Positions 7,553 to 16,892 of a stretch of DNA of 50,295 bases are shown here, piece after piece. Numbering within the stretch: the stretch's first letter is position 1; each line of letters starts with the position of its first letter. A program made the position numbers and the translations under genes. The stretch is taken from IMG/VR virus record IMGVR_UViG_3300042319_001797, positions 1 to 50,295 of that record; one strand, 5' to 3'. The stretch is from a virus. The notes beneath the pieces were generated by a model, which worked only from the letters and a program-made list of their open reading frames with translations, ran no database searches and was not told where the DNA came from.

Positions 7553-9898
7553 TTAAGATTCTTTTCTTAATTCTCTTTCATAGTGGTCAAATCTATTATG
7601 TTCCGTAGGTGTTAATAAAAGTATTCCAGGATTTAATTTACCTTCTTTAGTTAGTTGGTACATATGTGACATCCACGTCTGTTCGTGTGGGTATGCCCAA
7701 GTAGTATCCAAAAACATTTTTTTATTACCTTCACGACTAACCAATTGAGGCCAATTACAATAATATATCTCACCATCAGCATATGGTACATCCTGATAAC
7801 ACATAATATTATTAAATTTTGTTTTAGGAGCGTTTGGGTCTAATCCCATTTTTGGTAACTGCGAATAATTTGGCCAAAATTTTTCCCTTACAGATTGTGG
7901 AACATTATACCACGCCCATTGCGTTGTATTATCTCCATAAAACTCTGAAAAATTTAATTTAAGGAAATCAAAAGAATTCATTGACAAGATATCATTGGAT
8001 TTTATAAATAAATTTTTTACCATTCTACCAAATCCGTTTTTACATTTCTCATTTTCTTTTGGGTAAAAAAACATATCGTCCTCAAAGAAATAATAGGCAT
8101 CTAATTTTGTCTTATCAAAATGTTCGGCAATGTACTGTCTACCACCACAAATACCTAAATTCTCCCCTTTAGATATGTAAGTAAAATTATATTCCTCACA
8201 TAATTTATCATACACAACTTTGGTAGTTTTGTCCGTAGAATTATCCAATAGATACTTTTCAGATTTGTTAATAAAGTCACTATCATATTGTATCATTGAG
8301 TCAATTAAAGTTTTGAATTGTTTCGGACTATTAAAAGTAAGGACGTATAAACCGACTTTCAAATCTTTAGACATTTTTTGTATGGGTGAAAATGTAGTAG
8401 TAGTTTCAGTTTTAACTTCAATTGAGTCATTCTTCAAATCTTCAAAAAACTTATAAATCAATCCGTTTGAATCAATTTCGGAGTACTCAATCAGTTTATT
8501 ATAACGATATATCATAATAGTGAAGATTGATTCTTCAGTTCCCATTAAACCCTCGTTTAACGTTTCAATTAATAATCTATAATAGATTGAATTAACTTCA
8601 TTAATAGTGTCAACATTTCCTCCAAAAAATCCCCCTCTCGCAACTTTATTAACTTTATTTTGAGAATATCTATTTATCGCGTCGTATTTGAACCCGTGTA
8701 TCTCATTAACCGCATCGTAAGGAAAACAAACAAATGAAAATTTTGAGAATTTTTCAGGTAGTTTATTTAGTATTGATTCATCTGTAAAATAATCAATACT
8801 GACAGTATTAGTTATTCCCGCATCAACCCAATAAATGTTTTTAGTATTAAATTTACTTAATAATTTAGCATCATTTAATAAAAACATTTTTGACATGACC
8901 AACGGGTTGTACATTTCAAGTTTAGCTTGAGTTGAGTCCCCGAGCCATCCTGATAAACCAGTCCAATTTTTATCAGTTCTTATTTTTTGTATTTTATCAA
9001 AATAGTCGTTGGTTTTAAACCATTCCAAATCTCGGTAAATAAATTGTGTATTATAATCTTTCCTTAACTCTTTAACAATTTTCTCAAGATTTCTATCCCC
9101 ATAAATTATTAAATTATGTGGAGTTTTAAGTAACTCTCTGAATTTTCTAATGTAATGTTCCTCAAATGGTCTAGCCCATCCTTCAGATAAAGAATCCCGA
9201 TTTAAATCCCACAGACCTGTAACTAATGTAAGAATCTCGTTCTTTGACTTACTATTTTTTAAATCTTCTAAATTCCAAAACCCAAGTGTTTTACGATTAC
9301 CTAAATTATACCCATCAACTACAACATCTTCCTCAATAATTAATTCAGGTTCAGGTAAATTAAACGGCTCACTCATTAAATTTACGGGATAAAATCTACC
9401 GTATTCTACATCACTATTTTCGTGTTTTAAATAATATTTACTGTCTAAAACATTATACCAAGTGGTTGATAATAGGTATTTACACCCTGAATTAATGATT
9501 TTTTCAACTATCTTTTTACCATCCTCAATTGGGTAATGCCCAATAATATCCCTTACTATTAATAAATCGGCTTTAGGTATTTCATCATTAAGAACATCAA
9601 TTACTGAAAATTGGACTTTATTAGTTTTATATTTCTCAATATTTGAAACAATTAATTCGCCCACAATGTCCCCTCCGTGGTACGAGTCAAAAGAATCAAC
9701 AATTTCTTTCATCCAATTAAAATCGCCGCAAGGTAAATCAACGACAGATTTAATTCGTTTATACTTAACTAAATTTTTAATTTTTTCTCGTATTACTTCA
9801 GTTTCCTGTAAAGTACTTCCGGGCCCTGAACGGCTCTCTCCGCCCCCAAATCCCCAAGTTTTATATATTGTGTCAAATATATTTTTATAATTTTTCAT
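7553..9898 (-). CDS. Three-domain glycan enzyme: methyltransferase + HtrL/YibB-like glycosyltransferase + GT2-like glycosyltransferase
   Basis: Residues 1-215 form a class I SAM methyltransferase: YKTWGFGGGESRSGPGS start, VVDLPCGDFNWM (53-63) as motif I, VSNIEKY and LIVRDIIGHYP. Residues about 220-490 resemble HtrL/YibB (WlaTC-type) glycosyltransferases: ALVTGLWD-like start, MYNPLVMSKMFLLNDA (329-344), YWVDAGIT (356-363). A linker TETTTTFSP (about 497-505) leads to a GT-A domain (512-781) with YVLTFNSPKQFKTLIDS, LGICGGRQ and the acidic FFEDDMFFY. It likely assembles and methylates a glycan on a virion protein or another acceptor. It is the fifth gene of the cluster that starts at the late-type promoter at 14969, with 11 nt between it and the upstream gene. 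Domain calls are by motif; substrates are unknown. Confidence 0.75.
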   Translation of the reverse strand: MKNYKNIFDTIYKTWGFGGGESRSGPGSTLQETEVIREKIKNLVKYKRIKSVVDLPCGDFNWMKEIVDSFDSYHGGDIVGELIVSNIEKYKTNKVQFSVIDVLNDEIPKADLLIVRDIIGHYPIEDGKKIVEKIINSGCKYLLSTTWYNVLDSKYYLKHENSDVEYGRFYPVNLMSEPFNLPEPELIIEEDVVVDGYNLGNRKTLGFWNLEDLKNSKSKNEILTLVTGLWDLNRDSLSEGWARPFEEHYIRKFRELLKTPHNLIIYGDRNLEKIVKELRKDYNTQFIYRDLEWFKTNDYFDKIQKIRTDKNWTGLSGWLGDSTQAKLEMYNPLVMSKMFLLNDAKLLSKFNTKNIYWVDAGITNTVSIDYFTDESILNKLPEKFSKFSFVCFPYDAVNEIHGFKYDAINRYSQNKVNKVARGGFFGGNVDTINEVNSIYYRLLIETLNEGLMGTEESIFTIMIYRYNKLIEYSEIDSNGLIYKFFEDLKNDSIEVKTETTTTFSPIQKMSKDLKVGLYVLTFNSPKQFKTLIDSMIQYDSDFINKSEKYLLDNSTDKTTKVVYDKLCEEYNFTYISKGENLGICGGRQYIAEHFDKTKLDAYYFFEDDMFFYPKENEKCKNGFGRMVKNLFIKSNDILSMNSFDFLKLNFSEFYGDNTTQWAWYNVPQSVREKFWPNYSQLPKMGLDPNAPKTKFNNIMCYQDVPYADGEIYYCNWPQLVSREGNKKMFLDTTWAYPHEQTWMSHMYQLTKEGKLNPGILLLTPTEHNRFDHYERELRKES

Positions 9899-9909
9899 CT
9901 TATTATTTT

Positions 9910-10713
9910 TTATCGGTAAAAAATATGTTTATCAATTAGTCTAAAATTATCTTTTTGTAAATTACATAATAAAGCAAATGTTGATAGGTTACTTCTTGTC
10001 ACTAATTTATAATCAGTTAATGACAACAAATAAGAATCTCTTAATGCATCGTAGGCGATTTTTTCAGGACTTACATCGTGTCTGTAATGAACACCACATG
10101 AGCTATCCGACATGGTTGAGTCGGTGGTAATTAATGAGTTACCAAGTTCTTTTTTAAAGAATTCAAACGAACTTAATTGGTCTGTAATTAAAAAAATTTT
10201 ATCGTAATTATTTGTTTTGAATTCTCTATTAATTTCATTTAAGTATGTTATGTCAGACATTAATTGACCATGATGTCCGTGGTCGGTACCCCGTCTGTGA
10301 ATACCTAAAATTTTTTGGTCACCGAAGTAATTTCTATCAAAATTTTTAAAAAATTCACCTTCAAGTAGACCGTAATTATACATTAAAAAATTACCATATG
10401 ATAATGACCGATATATTTCAATTTCACTCACATCTTCATGTAATACATGATTTGCAAATATTGCATTATACCCTGTTAAATTAGTTATAACATTATTGTA
10501 ATTACAGTTTTCATCATTGTGTTGATAAAAATATTTATCATATATGTTCTCATTATTTGATGAGTATAGTGAGGTTCTCCAATCAATATGAAAATCATTA
10601 AATAACTCATTCCTAACATAATAAATGTTGGATAACATAACTAAAAAATCTGAAAAAAAACCACAGTTCCTATGATGTATTCTTATTTGAGTTATAGGTC
10701 TTTTAAATCTCAT
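9910..10713 (-). CDS. Fucosyltransferase-like glycosyltransferase (HxRR-type)
   Basis: The 267-residue protein has LGIHRRGTDHG (about 136-146), matching the H-x-R-R-G-D GDP-binding motif of alpha-1,2 and alpha-1,6 fucosyltransferases (GT11/GT23/NodZ type) and protein O-fucosyltransferases. KIFLITDQLSSFEFF and a C-terminal LVTRSNLSTFALLCNL fit the second Rossmann half, where these enzymes have a T-D-x-x-SxFS-like segment. A GDP-fucose donor is therefore likely but not proven. The start overlaps the end of the GT10 gene by 4 bases, indicating translational coupling. Two different fucosyltransferase-like genes in tandem suggest a branched or repeated fucose decoration. Confidence 0.65.
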   Translation of the reverse strand: MRFKRPITQIRIHHRNCGFFSDFLVMLSNIYYVRNELFNDFHIDWRTSLYSSNNENIYDKYFYQHNDENCNYNNVITNLTGYNAIFANHVLHEDVSEIEIYRSLSYGNFLMYNYGLLEGEFFKNFDRNYFGDQKILGIHRRGTDHGHHGQLMSDITYLNEINREFKTNNYDKIFLITDQLSSFEFFKKELGNSLITTDSTMSDSSCGVHYRHDVSPEKIAYDALRDSYLLSLTDYKLVTRSNLSTFALLCNLQKDNFRLIDKHIFYR

Positions 10714-11627
10714 ATGTTACCGGCAATATCATTTATTTTCTTTAGTAAATTATTTTTATTAAAATACTCTTCTTTGATTTTTTTTAATTCAGGTAACATA
10801 ACATCATAAAGGTAATCGCAATTTGTATGAATGTAATTAAGTATATCTTCAATTTTTTGATAATCGGTAATACTATCTAATAAAATGTACCCGTTGTATG
10901 ACCATATTTCTTTAATATTTTTACAACCAAAATAGATTGGGATGGTATCCGTTAAAATACAATCGTAAAATTTTTCAGATATATAATTTTTTTCATTAGA
11001 GTTTTCAATACATATTGAAAATTTATAATCAACAATTCCTTCTTTTTTTTCGTTTATAAACCCTTTTAAATTTGGTTTATCCCCTTCCCATCCAAAAAAA
11101 TCAATGAAATTACAATTTTCACTTAATCTATAAATTAAATTATATCTATCAATATACAAGCATTCATTTGGATATCCGTGATTATTTTTACCCAATTTAG
11201 AAACAATTGATGATATTTTTTTATTTTTTTTAAACTCCTTACTTGTTAAATTTTTAAAATTCCAAAATTCCCATCCTTCTGATTGAGGTCCTCTACCTCC
11301 ATAAAACATGAGTGATGGGGTTTCAATAACTTCGCTTTCTGAATTATATTTATTTTTATCATGTCCAAAAATTTTTAAATTTTTAAACCCTAAAAAATTT
11401 TTTTGGTGATTTCCAGTCCATGTTGGTTCATGAAAAAATATTACAGCATCTTTATTTTCAATAACATCTTCAGTTATATAATTACTGAATATTATTAAGT
11501 CATAAGAATTATCATAAACAAATTCAATATTAGAAATATCCTCATCTGAGGTTTTGAATTGGTCCAAGAGTCTTTTAGTCATATTTTGGGGAGTATCCCA
11601 ATTAGAACAAATTTTAATTTTTTTCAT
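10710..11627 (-). CDS. GT10-family alpha-1,3/4-fucosyltransferase
   Basis: The C-terminal half carries the GT10 signature: FSICIENSNEKNYISEKFYD followed by TDTIPIYFG (about 210-240), corresponding to the GDP-fucose binding motif of alpha-1,3-fucosyltransferases of Helicobacter, Bacteroides and eukaryotes (FENS...YVTEK...A...VPVVYG). The N-terminal half (KICSNWDTPQNM, YDLIIFSNY, IFFHEPTW) fits the acceptor lobe. Its 305 residues match the family's catalytic core. No membrane anchor is visible, so it should act in the cytoplasm on a phage-made acceptor. It overlaps both neighbours slightly (1 base with 11627, 4 with 9910), so it is part of one operon. Confidence 0.88.
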   Translation of the reverse strand: MKKIKICSNWDTPQNMTKRLLDQFKTSDEDISNIEFVYDNSYDLIIFSNYITEDVIENKDAVIFFHEPTWTGNHQKNFLGFKNLKIFGHDKNKYNSESEVIETPSLMFYGGRGPQSEGWEFWNFKNLTSKEFKKNKKISSIVSKLGKNNHGYPNECLYIDRYNLIYRLSENCNFIDFFGWEGDKPNLKGFINEKKEGIVDYKFSICIENSNEKNYISEKFYDCILTDTIPIYFGCKNIKEIWSYNGYILLDSITDYQKIEDILNYIHTNCDYLYDVMLPELKKIKEEYFNKNNLLKKINDIAGNI

Positions 11628-13675
11628 TAGACTTTAATTTTTTCCCAATTGTTATAGTTAAACCCAACTTTGAATATTTCACATTGTCTTCCCCATGTCA
11701 TTTCATCCATATTAAATCCCGCCAAATGTGCCGACACACCAATCTCAAAGGCTTCCATATCAAAGGTTATAATATTATTTGGCTCTTGGGTTTCAAACCA
11801 TGAACAAAAATTTTCAAAATGGTGTGCCATAACTGGTAATTTTTCATTATTTTTTATTAGTAAAATATGTTCACTGGGTAATTTAGCACCTCTCCATTTG
11901 TCATTAAATCCGTAAAACATAAATTTTTTATTAAACAGTGGGACTGGAAATGACTTTTTATCTTTTGTTGCAATATACTCTCGTTCCGATTCTTCATAGG
12001 TTGCCTGTGTTCTTAATGCGGACATATCAAAATTTATTGAGTCCAAATAAGATAGATAATTGTCAATGTCTGTAACATTAACTTTTTCAGTAAGTCCGGC
12101 GTCACAATCCAAATACAACACCCAATCATATTTTTTATTGATTTCCTTTATTGCGTAAAATTTTAATAATTGATTGAATGCCCCAACATGAGTTTTATGA
12201 TAATATAATGGTTCGTGTTTAATAAAAACCCTATCAATACCACTGTACTCTTCAAAATATTCAGGGGCGTTTGTTGATACCATTATGTCGTATGGGGTTT
12301 TAGTTAAAACATCTTTAATTAACCTTTTTGCAAAGGTTGTGTATATTTCAGACCCTTTCTTAACTGTGTTAACAAAAGATATCGCAGATACTAATATGTT
12401 ATTTTTAACTTTTTTTAATTCTTCTTCATAATCAAATGGAATAATTATTTCTTCAATAATTTCTTCTCTATTATCAATTTCAGATTTTGTTTTCTCAAAT
12501 GACCAAGAATTATGTATAAATTTAATATTTTTTATTCCAAAAAATTCATCAACCGCTGTTTTTACGGGAGGGTGAGTATAACTATGACCTGCAATAATTC
12601 CCCCAATTTTTAATTTTGGAAACCATGATTCAATATCTAATTTAACATTGTCATAATCGTGAGCGCCATCAATATAAATAAAATCTAATGTCCCATCAGA
12701 GTACAATTTTGACGCCTCATGCGATAACATCTTTATGTCATTTATAACGTGAGAAACCGGACTAGTATTCTTTTTAAAAATTTCATATAAATTATTAAAA
12801 CTACTTCTATGGATATCCTTTTGGGTTGGTGTGTATTCCCAAAAATCAACACAATCAAATTTAATTTCTTTTTCAGAGTTAATTATTTCCACCGCCATGT
12901 AACAAGAGCTCATTCCCTTCCAAGAACCAACTTCTACAAAATGACTACCTGATGGAAATTTTTTAACCATGTAACTATATACATTTTGATAGTCAAACCA
13001 AACTTCACTATCTATTGTATTATAAAAATGTTTCATATATTTTTTCTTTATTAATTTTTCATTTACAAAAACATCATCCCACTCAATTTTTTTATATAAA
13101 AAGAATCCTTTAGTTTTTAAAAAATCTTCAATTGTACTTTCTTGGTAATTGTTTTCAATTATAAAAACTTTGATAAATGTTTTATCAAAGTTTATTGACT
13201 TAACAATACTAAGCTCAGAACCTTCAGTATCTATTGAACAAAAATCAACTTCTGTTACATTATATTCATCTAATATACTTTCTAAAGTTCTAACTGGTAC
13301 ATTAATATTATGTATTTTACCCCCATAGTGGTCTACTTCACGTAATATCCTCTCTTTATGATTTTGATTGTACTTATCTGAAATTCCTGAAAGCATGTTT
13401 GAAAATCCTTCAATGTATGTAAAATCAGTTTCCCCATTAAAATCTGATACACATAAATTCAAATTAATTGATGTCCGATTTTTAGTAAGTTTTTCAAATT
13501 CAATAGGTAATGGTTCAATACATATTCCTTTCCAATTTCTATTTTTTTCCAAAAAATAAGTGTTTGAAATTTCAACACCTTCATTTGCACCAATATCAAT
13601 AAAAAAACCGTTTTGTTTTTTTTCAAAAAATTCATCAATAAACTTATCTTGACCTAATTGTGAAATGTATTCCAT
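11627..13675 (-). CDS. Three-domain enzyme: FkbM methyltransferase + class I methyltransferase + glycosyltransferase-like domain
   Basis: Residues 1-205 are an FkbM-family methyltransferase (SQLGQDKFIDEFFE, GFFIDIGANEGVEISNTYFL, CIEPLP, DFCSIDTEGSEL). Residues about 212-400 are a second methyltransferase of the Methyltransf_24 type (HFVEVGSWKGMSSCYMA, LDFIYIDGAHDYDNVKLDI, GGIIAGHSY). Residues about 425-682 resemble a GT-A glycosyltransferase, with WVLYLDCDAGL as the DxD-like metal site and a conserved KYDW. The second domain closely resembles the single-domain protein at 31696, so phage methyltransferases have probably been recombined. Both methylations likely cap sugar hydroxyls on a glycan. 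It follows the 13679 gene by 3 nt. Acceptors are unknown. Confidence 0.78.
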   Translation of the reverse strand: MEYISQLGQDKFIDEFFEKKQNGFFIDIGANEGVEISNTYFLEKNRNWKGICIEPLPIEFEKLTKNRTSINLNLCVSDFNGETDFTYIEGFSNMLSGISDKYNQNHKERILREVDHYGGKIHNINVPVRTLESILDEYNVTEVDFCSIDTEGSELSIVKSINFDKTFIKVFIIENNYQESTIEDFLKTKGFFLYKKIEWDDVFVNEKLIKKKYMKHFYNTIDSEVWFDYQNVYSYMVKKFPSGSHFVEVGSWKGMSSCYMAVEIINSEKEIKFDCVDFWEYTPTQKDIHRSSFNNLYEIFKKNTSPVSHVINDIKMLSHEASKLYSDGTLDFIYIDGAHDYDNVKLDIESWFPKLKIGGIIAGHSYTHPPVKTAVDEFFGIKNIKFIHNSWSFEKTKSEIDNREEIIEEIIIPFDYEEELKKVKNNILVSAISFVNTVKKGSEIYTTFAKRLIKDVLTKTPYDIMVSTNAPEYFEEYSGIDRVFIKHEPLYYHKTHVGAFNQLLKFYAIKEINKKYDWVLYLDCDAGLTEKVNVTDIDNYLSYLDSINFDMSALRTQATYEESEREYIATKDKKSFPVPLFNKKFMFYGFNDKWRGAKLPSEHILLIKNNEKLPVMAHHFENFCSWFETQEPNNIITFDMEAFEIGVSAHLAGFNMDEMTWGRQCEIFKVGFNYNNWEKIKV

Positions 13676-13678
13676 TTT

Positions 13679-14929
13679 TTATAAATTTCCAGTTATCCTA
13701 TCACACCACCCTTTAGATTTTGAGTATGGCCAAACAACCCAATACTTTGGTTGGTCAGCAGTTTGGAATTCTCTCCATACTTTACAATACCCATCTGGGT
13801 CCATTTTCATTCTGTTAATTTCATTGATGTCGGCATCTTTACGGAAAATGGTTTCATTATTTTCATTATGGAATGCAACCACCCAAAAGTCATAATCAGT
13901 TTCAGGTACTTGTGAAAATCCAACATCAATACAATGTTTAAACACTCTACTAAAACTGTTTTCCCACTCTTCTTCAGTTTCATAATTATACGGATTTGGT
14001 GGGTCTTGTTTATTGATTGTGTATTGTTGAATTGCTCTCTTACCGAAACTAATACCTGCATATTTTTCATAGTCCTTTAAGGTTCTTTCAGTTCCAAAAC
14101 CAAAAGTTCCAAATTCTTCAGGATTATAAATTTCACCATCCATTGAGAATAATTGTCTATTTCTTTTATGTGACTTGGTATTTTTTTCTACCCATGCTTT
14201 ATCATCATCCCATTGTTTTGTTCTACCCTTTCTTGTGTATTCGTGCCAACAAACAATTTTATGAGGGTGGAATAAATCATATCCGTGAGTATACGCTCTA
14301 ACCGCAATTGAAATCTCTTCCCCGTGAAAATAGTATAATGGGTCATGTTGGACTTCTTTTGCGAACTCACCTAACGTGAAACAAAAATGTGCGGAATAAA
14401 ATCTTGCATTAACAGGTCTTTTTACATTTCTATGACCAGGTATTACCTCAGGTAAAAAGAAGATTGCTCCTTCAGGAATAAACCTATCAAACACCATTCT
14501 CCAAGGTTCTTTAACACGAGATGATGGGTCGTTATCAGGGTCAAATGATGGAACATATCCCGTTAATAAAGGTTTTTCATGACCTTTAGCCTGTAAGTCG
14601 GTAATCATATTAATACACATCTCATCCCAATTCTTTTCAAATCTCATATGAGAATCAATTTGAAGTGTATATTCTTCTTTTTTATAAAGTTGTTGGATTA
14701 AGTTTCTCGCCCAACAAGCTCCTTGAGATTCATTGTGGGGTATGTCTAAAATTCTGAATCGTCTATCTTTTTTATATTCTGACAAATCATCAAACTTATC
14801 GTCGGGATGAAATTGTCTAGCAATACCGAATCTTAGATTCTTTGGGTTTTTGGCGTTTTCAATAGCAGATTTAATTGTTGGAATAAGTTGCGGGTCACGA
14901 TATGACGCAATCTGTATAAAAATTTTCAT
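13679..14929 (-). CDS. GlcNAc-transferase of the Skp1-hydroxyproline type (GT60/PF11397-like)
   Basis: The protein shows the conserved stretches of this family: MKIFIQIASYRDPQLIPTI at the N-terminus, NESQGACWARNLIQQLY, LQIDSHMRFEKNWDEM (D92-x-H94 as metal site), FYSAHFCFTLGEFAKEV, and GEEISIAVRAYTHGYDLFHP. In Dictyostelium the founding member, Gnt1, adds GlcNAc to a hydroxyproline of Skp1 after a 2OG/Fe(II) oxygenase has hydroxylated it. Such an oxygenase is encoded nearby (18708-19337), as are Pro/Thr-rich fibre repeats and fucosyltransferases. It is first in its operon, with a late-type TATTTATA 39 nt upstream. Family call is strong; acceptor is inferred. Confidence 0.85.
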   Translation of the reverse strand: MKIFIQIASYRDPQLIPTIKSAIENAKNPKNLRFGIARQFHPDDKFDDLSEYKKDRRFRILDIPHNESQGACWARNLIQQLYKKEEYTLQIDSHMRFEKNWDEMCINMITDLQAKGHEKPLLTGYVPSFDPDNDPSSRVKEPWRMVFDRFIPEGAIFFLPEVIPGHRNVKRPVNARFYSAHFCFTLGEFAKEVQHDPLYYFHGEEISIAVRAYTHGYDLFHPHKIVCWHEYTRKGRTKQWDDDKAWVEKNTKSHKRNRQLFSMDGEIYNPEEFGTFGFGTERTLKDYEKYAGISFGKRAIQQYTINKQDPPNPYNYETEEEWENSFSRVFKHCIDVGFSQVPETDYDFWVVAFHNENNETIFRKDADINEINRMKMDPDGYCKVWREFQTADQPKYWVVWPYSKSKGWCDRITGNL

Positions 14930-14968
14930 AACTATAGTTTTTTAAAAACTTAAACTAAAGTAGTAAAA

Positions 14969-14976
14969 TATAAATA
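14969..14976 (-). promoter_or_regulatory. Candidate late promoter TATTTATA for the glycan operon
   Basis: TATTTATA on the minus strand, 39 nt before the ATG of the GlcNAc-transferase-like gene. It would drive the run from 14929 down to 7148. Its leader is the longest of the ten candidate late promoters. Confidence 0.45.
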
Positions 14977-14983
14977 TTATTTT

Positions 14984-15490
14984 TTAATTATTACATTGGG
15001 GACATGCTTCAGAAATTGTCCCATTAACTGATTGTATTTGAGTTTGGTCAACATTAAATGTTGAGTATCCAGGAACTATAATTTCCATTGTTACGTCAAT
15101 AAACATACAACATCCGTCAATTGTTAACAAGATAGGTAATGTAATAGGTTCTGTTGTTATAAAATTAAACATATAACCACCCGTGCTTTGAGATAAAAAT
15201 TGACTACATTCTGTTGGAGTGCAGACCTCACAACTTCTAGCACTGGTGAAATAAGTGAAGGTTGGTGGTTCTGTCGTAGTTGTTGTTGTGGGCTCAATTA
15301 TGAGTTCACAATTTTGGTTTTTATCCAAGAAAAAAAGGTCATAAGTCCCTAAATAATAGTCCGATTCAAAACTATATGGTATTAAATGATTTCCTAAGTT
15401 AACAGAAGTTCCCCCGCTTAAAGGATGGAAAGTAATATTTGCAACATCACCTGAAAAATTTTGACTCTTTAATGTAATTATCGTTCCCAT
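14984..15490 (-). CDS. Short fibre/appendage protein with shared N-terminal module and Thr linker
   Basis: Residues 1-66 are nearly the same module as the N-terminus of the 16893 protein (LKSxNFSGDVANITF, PLxGG, LGNHLIPY, NQNCELII), with a weaker relative in the 15504 protein. A run of six Thr followed by EPP (about 68-77) links it to a C-terminal domain of about 90 residues with six Cys (RSCEVCTPTEC, GCCMF, CPQC), which may bind a metal or be disulfide-rich. The shared module is probably the virion-docking part and the tail the variable part. No function is recognised. It is last of the operon 18680 > 16889 > 15490. Confidence 0.65.
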   Translation of the reverse strand: MGTIITLKSQNFSGDVANITFHPLSGGTSVNLGNHLIPYSFESDYYLGTYDLFFLDKNQNCELIIEPTTTTTTEPPTFTYFTSARSCEVCTPTECSQFLSQSTGGYMFNFITTEPITLPILLTIDGCCMFIDVTMEIIVPGYSTFNVDQTQIQSVNGTISEACPQCNN

Positions 15491-15503
15491 ATTATTATAT
15501 ATT

Positions 15504-16889
15504 TTATTTGGTAGTTATAATTCCGGTAGCAACATAAATTGACCCACCAACTATACTTATAACCCCACTATCTAAAGTTTCAGGGATTCTTCCAGAAGTT
15601 TCATCATATATTAAACTACCGTCTTCATCAAGTTGGGATGTTGCTGAAACCCCATCATTAATTGTTAAAATAATTCTAATGCCATTTTTATCCGAAACTT
15701 TAAATGAACCTGCACCACTACGGTTTGTATTAACGACTGTAGAACCATTCAGCAAGATTACATATGTATTTAATTCAGAACCTGTTTGGTCGTCAAATGA
15801 CCAAGTAAAGTTATCACTTATAGGTATTTCACTTGCTGATGGGGTAGGTGTAGGTGTACTAGTTTCAGTAACTGATGGGGTAGGTGTAGGAGTGGGCGTA
15901 CTAGTTTCAGTAACTGATGGGGTAGGTGTAGGAGTGGGCGTACTAGTTTCAGTAACTGATGGGGTAGGTGTAGGAGTGGGCGTACTAGTTTCAGTAACTG
16001 ATGGGGTAGGTGTAGGTGTACTAGTTTCAGTAACTGATGGGGTAGGTGTAGGTGTACTAGTTTCAGTAACTGATGGAGTAGGTGTAGGAGTACTAGTTTC
16101 AGTAACTGATGGAGTAGGTGTGGGTGTACTAGTTTCAGTAACTGATGGTGTAGGAGTAGGAGTGCTAGTTTCAGTAACTGATGGTGTAGGAGTAGGAGTG
16201 CTAGTTTCAGTAACTGATGGTGTAGGAGTTAAGGTTACTTGGGGAGTAAAAACGGTATCTGAAGAAAATATAAACCCAATATTAATATCTAATGGATTAA
16301 ACAATAAATTAGTAAATTCTGACGTATCGTTTAAATTGTTATAATCATAATCAAGATTTATTAACGTAGTTCCTGTAAGGTTTCCTTTATAAATTGTGAC
16401 AGATGAATTTATTATAATATCATCCCCAATTAACACCCCCAATCTTTGGGTGAATGAAACTTCTAAATCATACTCTAATTCATTATTTGAAGTTAAATTG
16501 TATTCAACGATAACAGAACCTGGACTAACCACTGAGGTTAACTCAACTTCAGTATTTTGTGGGACAAAATTTAATTCATAATCAATATCACAAACAATCG
16601 GTTCTAATGTCGTAGTGGTTGTTACAGGTATTGTTGTAGTAGTTGTGATTGGAATAGTGGTTGTAGTTGTGGTTGGTAAAACACTTATGGAACATGTTTT
16701 ATAGAATCTGACATAATATAAAACATACTCACCATACACCGAAAATCCAGGTGATATTGAATCTCCATAGAATGTAAAAGGAACAACCTGTTCTCCTAAA
16801 TCATAAACTCCCCCCTCTAAGGCATTAAATGTCACTAATGCAGTCTGACCACTATAGTTACTATCGGATATTTCTACGTATTGTGACAT
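15504..16889 (-). CDS. Fibre protein with Thr-run linkers, beta domain and ten TPTPTPSVTETS repeats
   Basis: Order: a diverged copy of the shared N-terminal module (1-75, MSQYVEISDSNYSGQTALVTF), three runs of 5-6 Thr (about 76-98), a beta-rich domain beginning CDIDYELNFVP (about 100-210), ten tandem Pro/Thr/Ser repeats with consensus PTPTPSVTETST, then SASEIP and a C-terminal beta domain of about 100 residues (ISDNFTWSFDDQTGSEL...). The beta domain has a close relative in the 1319-residue fibre (22476-26435), also followed by TPTP repeats and SASE-M-P. The repeat is mucin-like and extended, a plausible stalk and O-glycosylation target for the adjacent glycan genes. It starts 3 nt after the end of the 16893 gene. 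A virion adhesin is inferred. Confidence 0.75.
   Translation of the reverse strand: MSQYVEISDSNYSGQTALVTFNALEGGVYDLGEQVVPFTFYGDSISPGFSVYGEYVLYYVRFYKTCSISVLPTTTTTTIPITTTTTIPVTTTTTLEPIVCDIDYELNFVPQNTEVELTSVVSPGSVIVEYNLTSNNELEYDLEVSFTQRLGVLIGDDIIINSSVTIYKGNLTGTTLINLDYDYNNLNDTSEFTNLLFNPLDINIGFIFSSDTVFTPQVTLTPTPSVTETSTPTPTPSVTETSTPTPTPSVTETSTPTPTPSVTETSTPTPTPSVTETSTPTPTPSVTETSTPTPTPSVTETSTPTPTPTPSVTETSTPTPTPTPSVTETSTPTPTPTPSVTETSTPTPTPSASEIPISDNFTWSFDDQTGSELNTYVILLNGSTVVNTNRSGAGSFKVSDKNGIRIILTINDGVSATSQLDEDGSLIYDETSGRIPETLDSGVISIVGGSIYVATGIITTK
15841..16218 (-). repeat. Ten tandem repeats of 36 or 42 bp encoding PTPT(PT)PSVTETST
   Basis: In plus-strand order the units are 36, 42, 42, 42, 36, 36, 36, 36, 36 and 36 bp (15841-15876, 15877-15918, 15919-15960, 15961-16002, then six of 36 to 16218). 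The three 42-bp units are identical to each other, as are the two units at 16147-16218, while others differ mainly at third codon positions. The reading frame is kept throughout. This looks like recent local expansion by slippage or unequal recombination within a coding stalk. Confidence 0.95.
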
Positions 16890-16892
16890 TTA

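Noticed and set aside
15841-16218. Regular direct repeats that might suggest a CRISPR array
   Set aside because: The units are contiguous with no variable spacers, stay in frame and encode a protein stalk; no cas genes are near.
15679-16344. Open frame antisense to the repeat stalk, giving a Gly/Val repeat (DGVGVGVLVSVT)
   Set aside because: It is the complement of the TPTPTPSVTETS repeat, kept open by the 3-fold unit length. No promoter or start signal precedes it and the minus-strand product fits the neighbouring fibre family.
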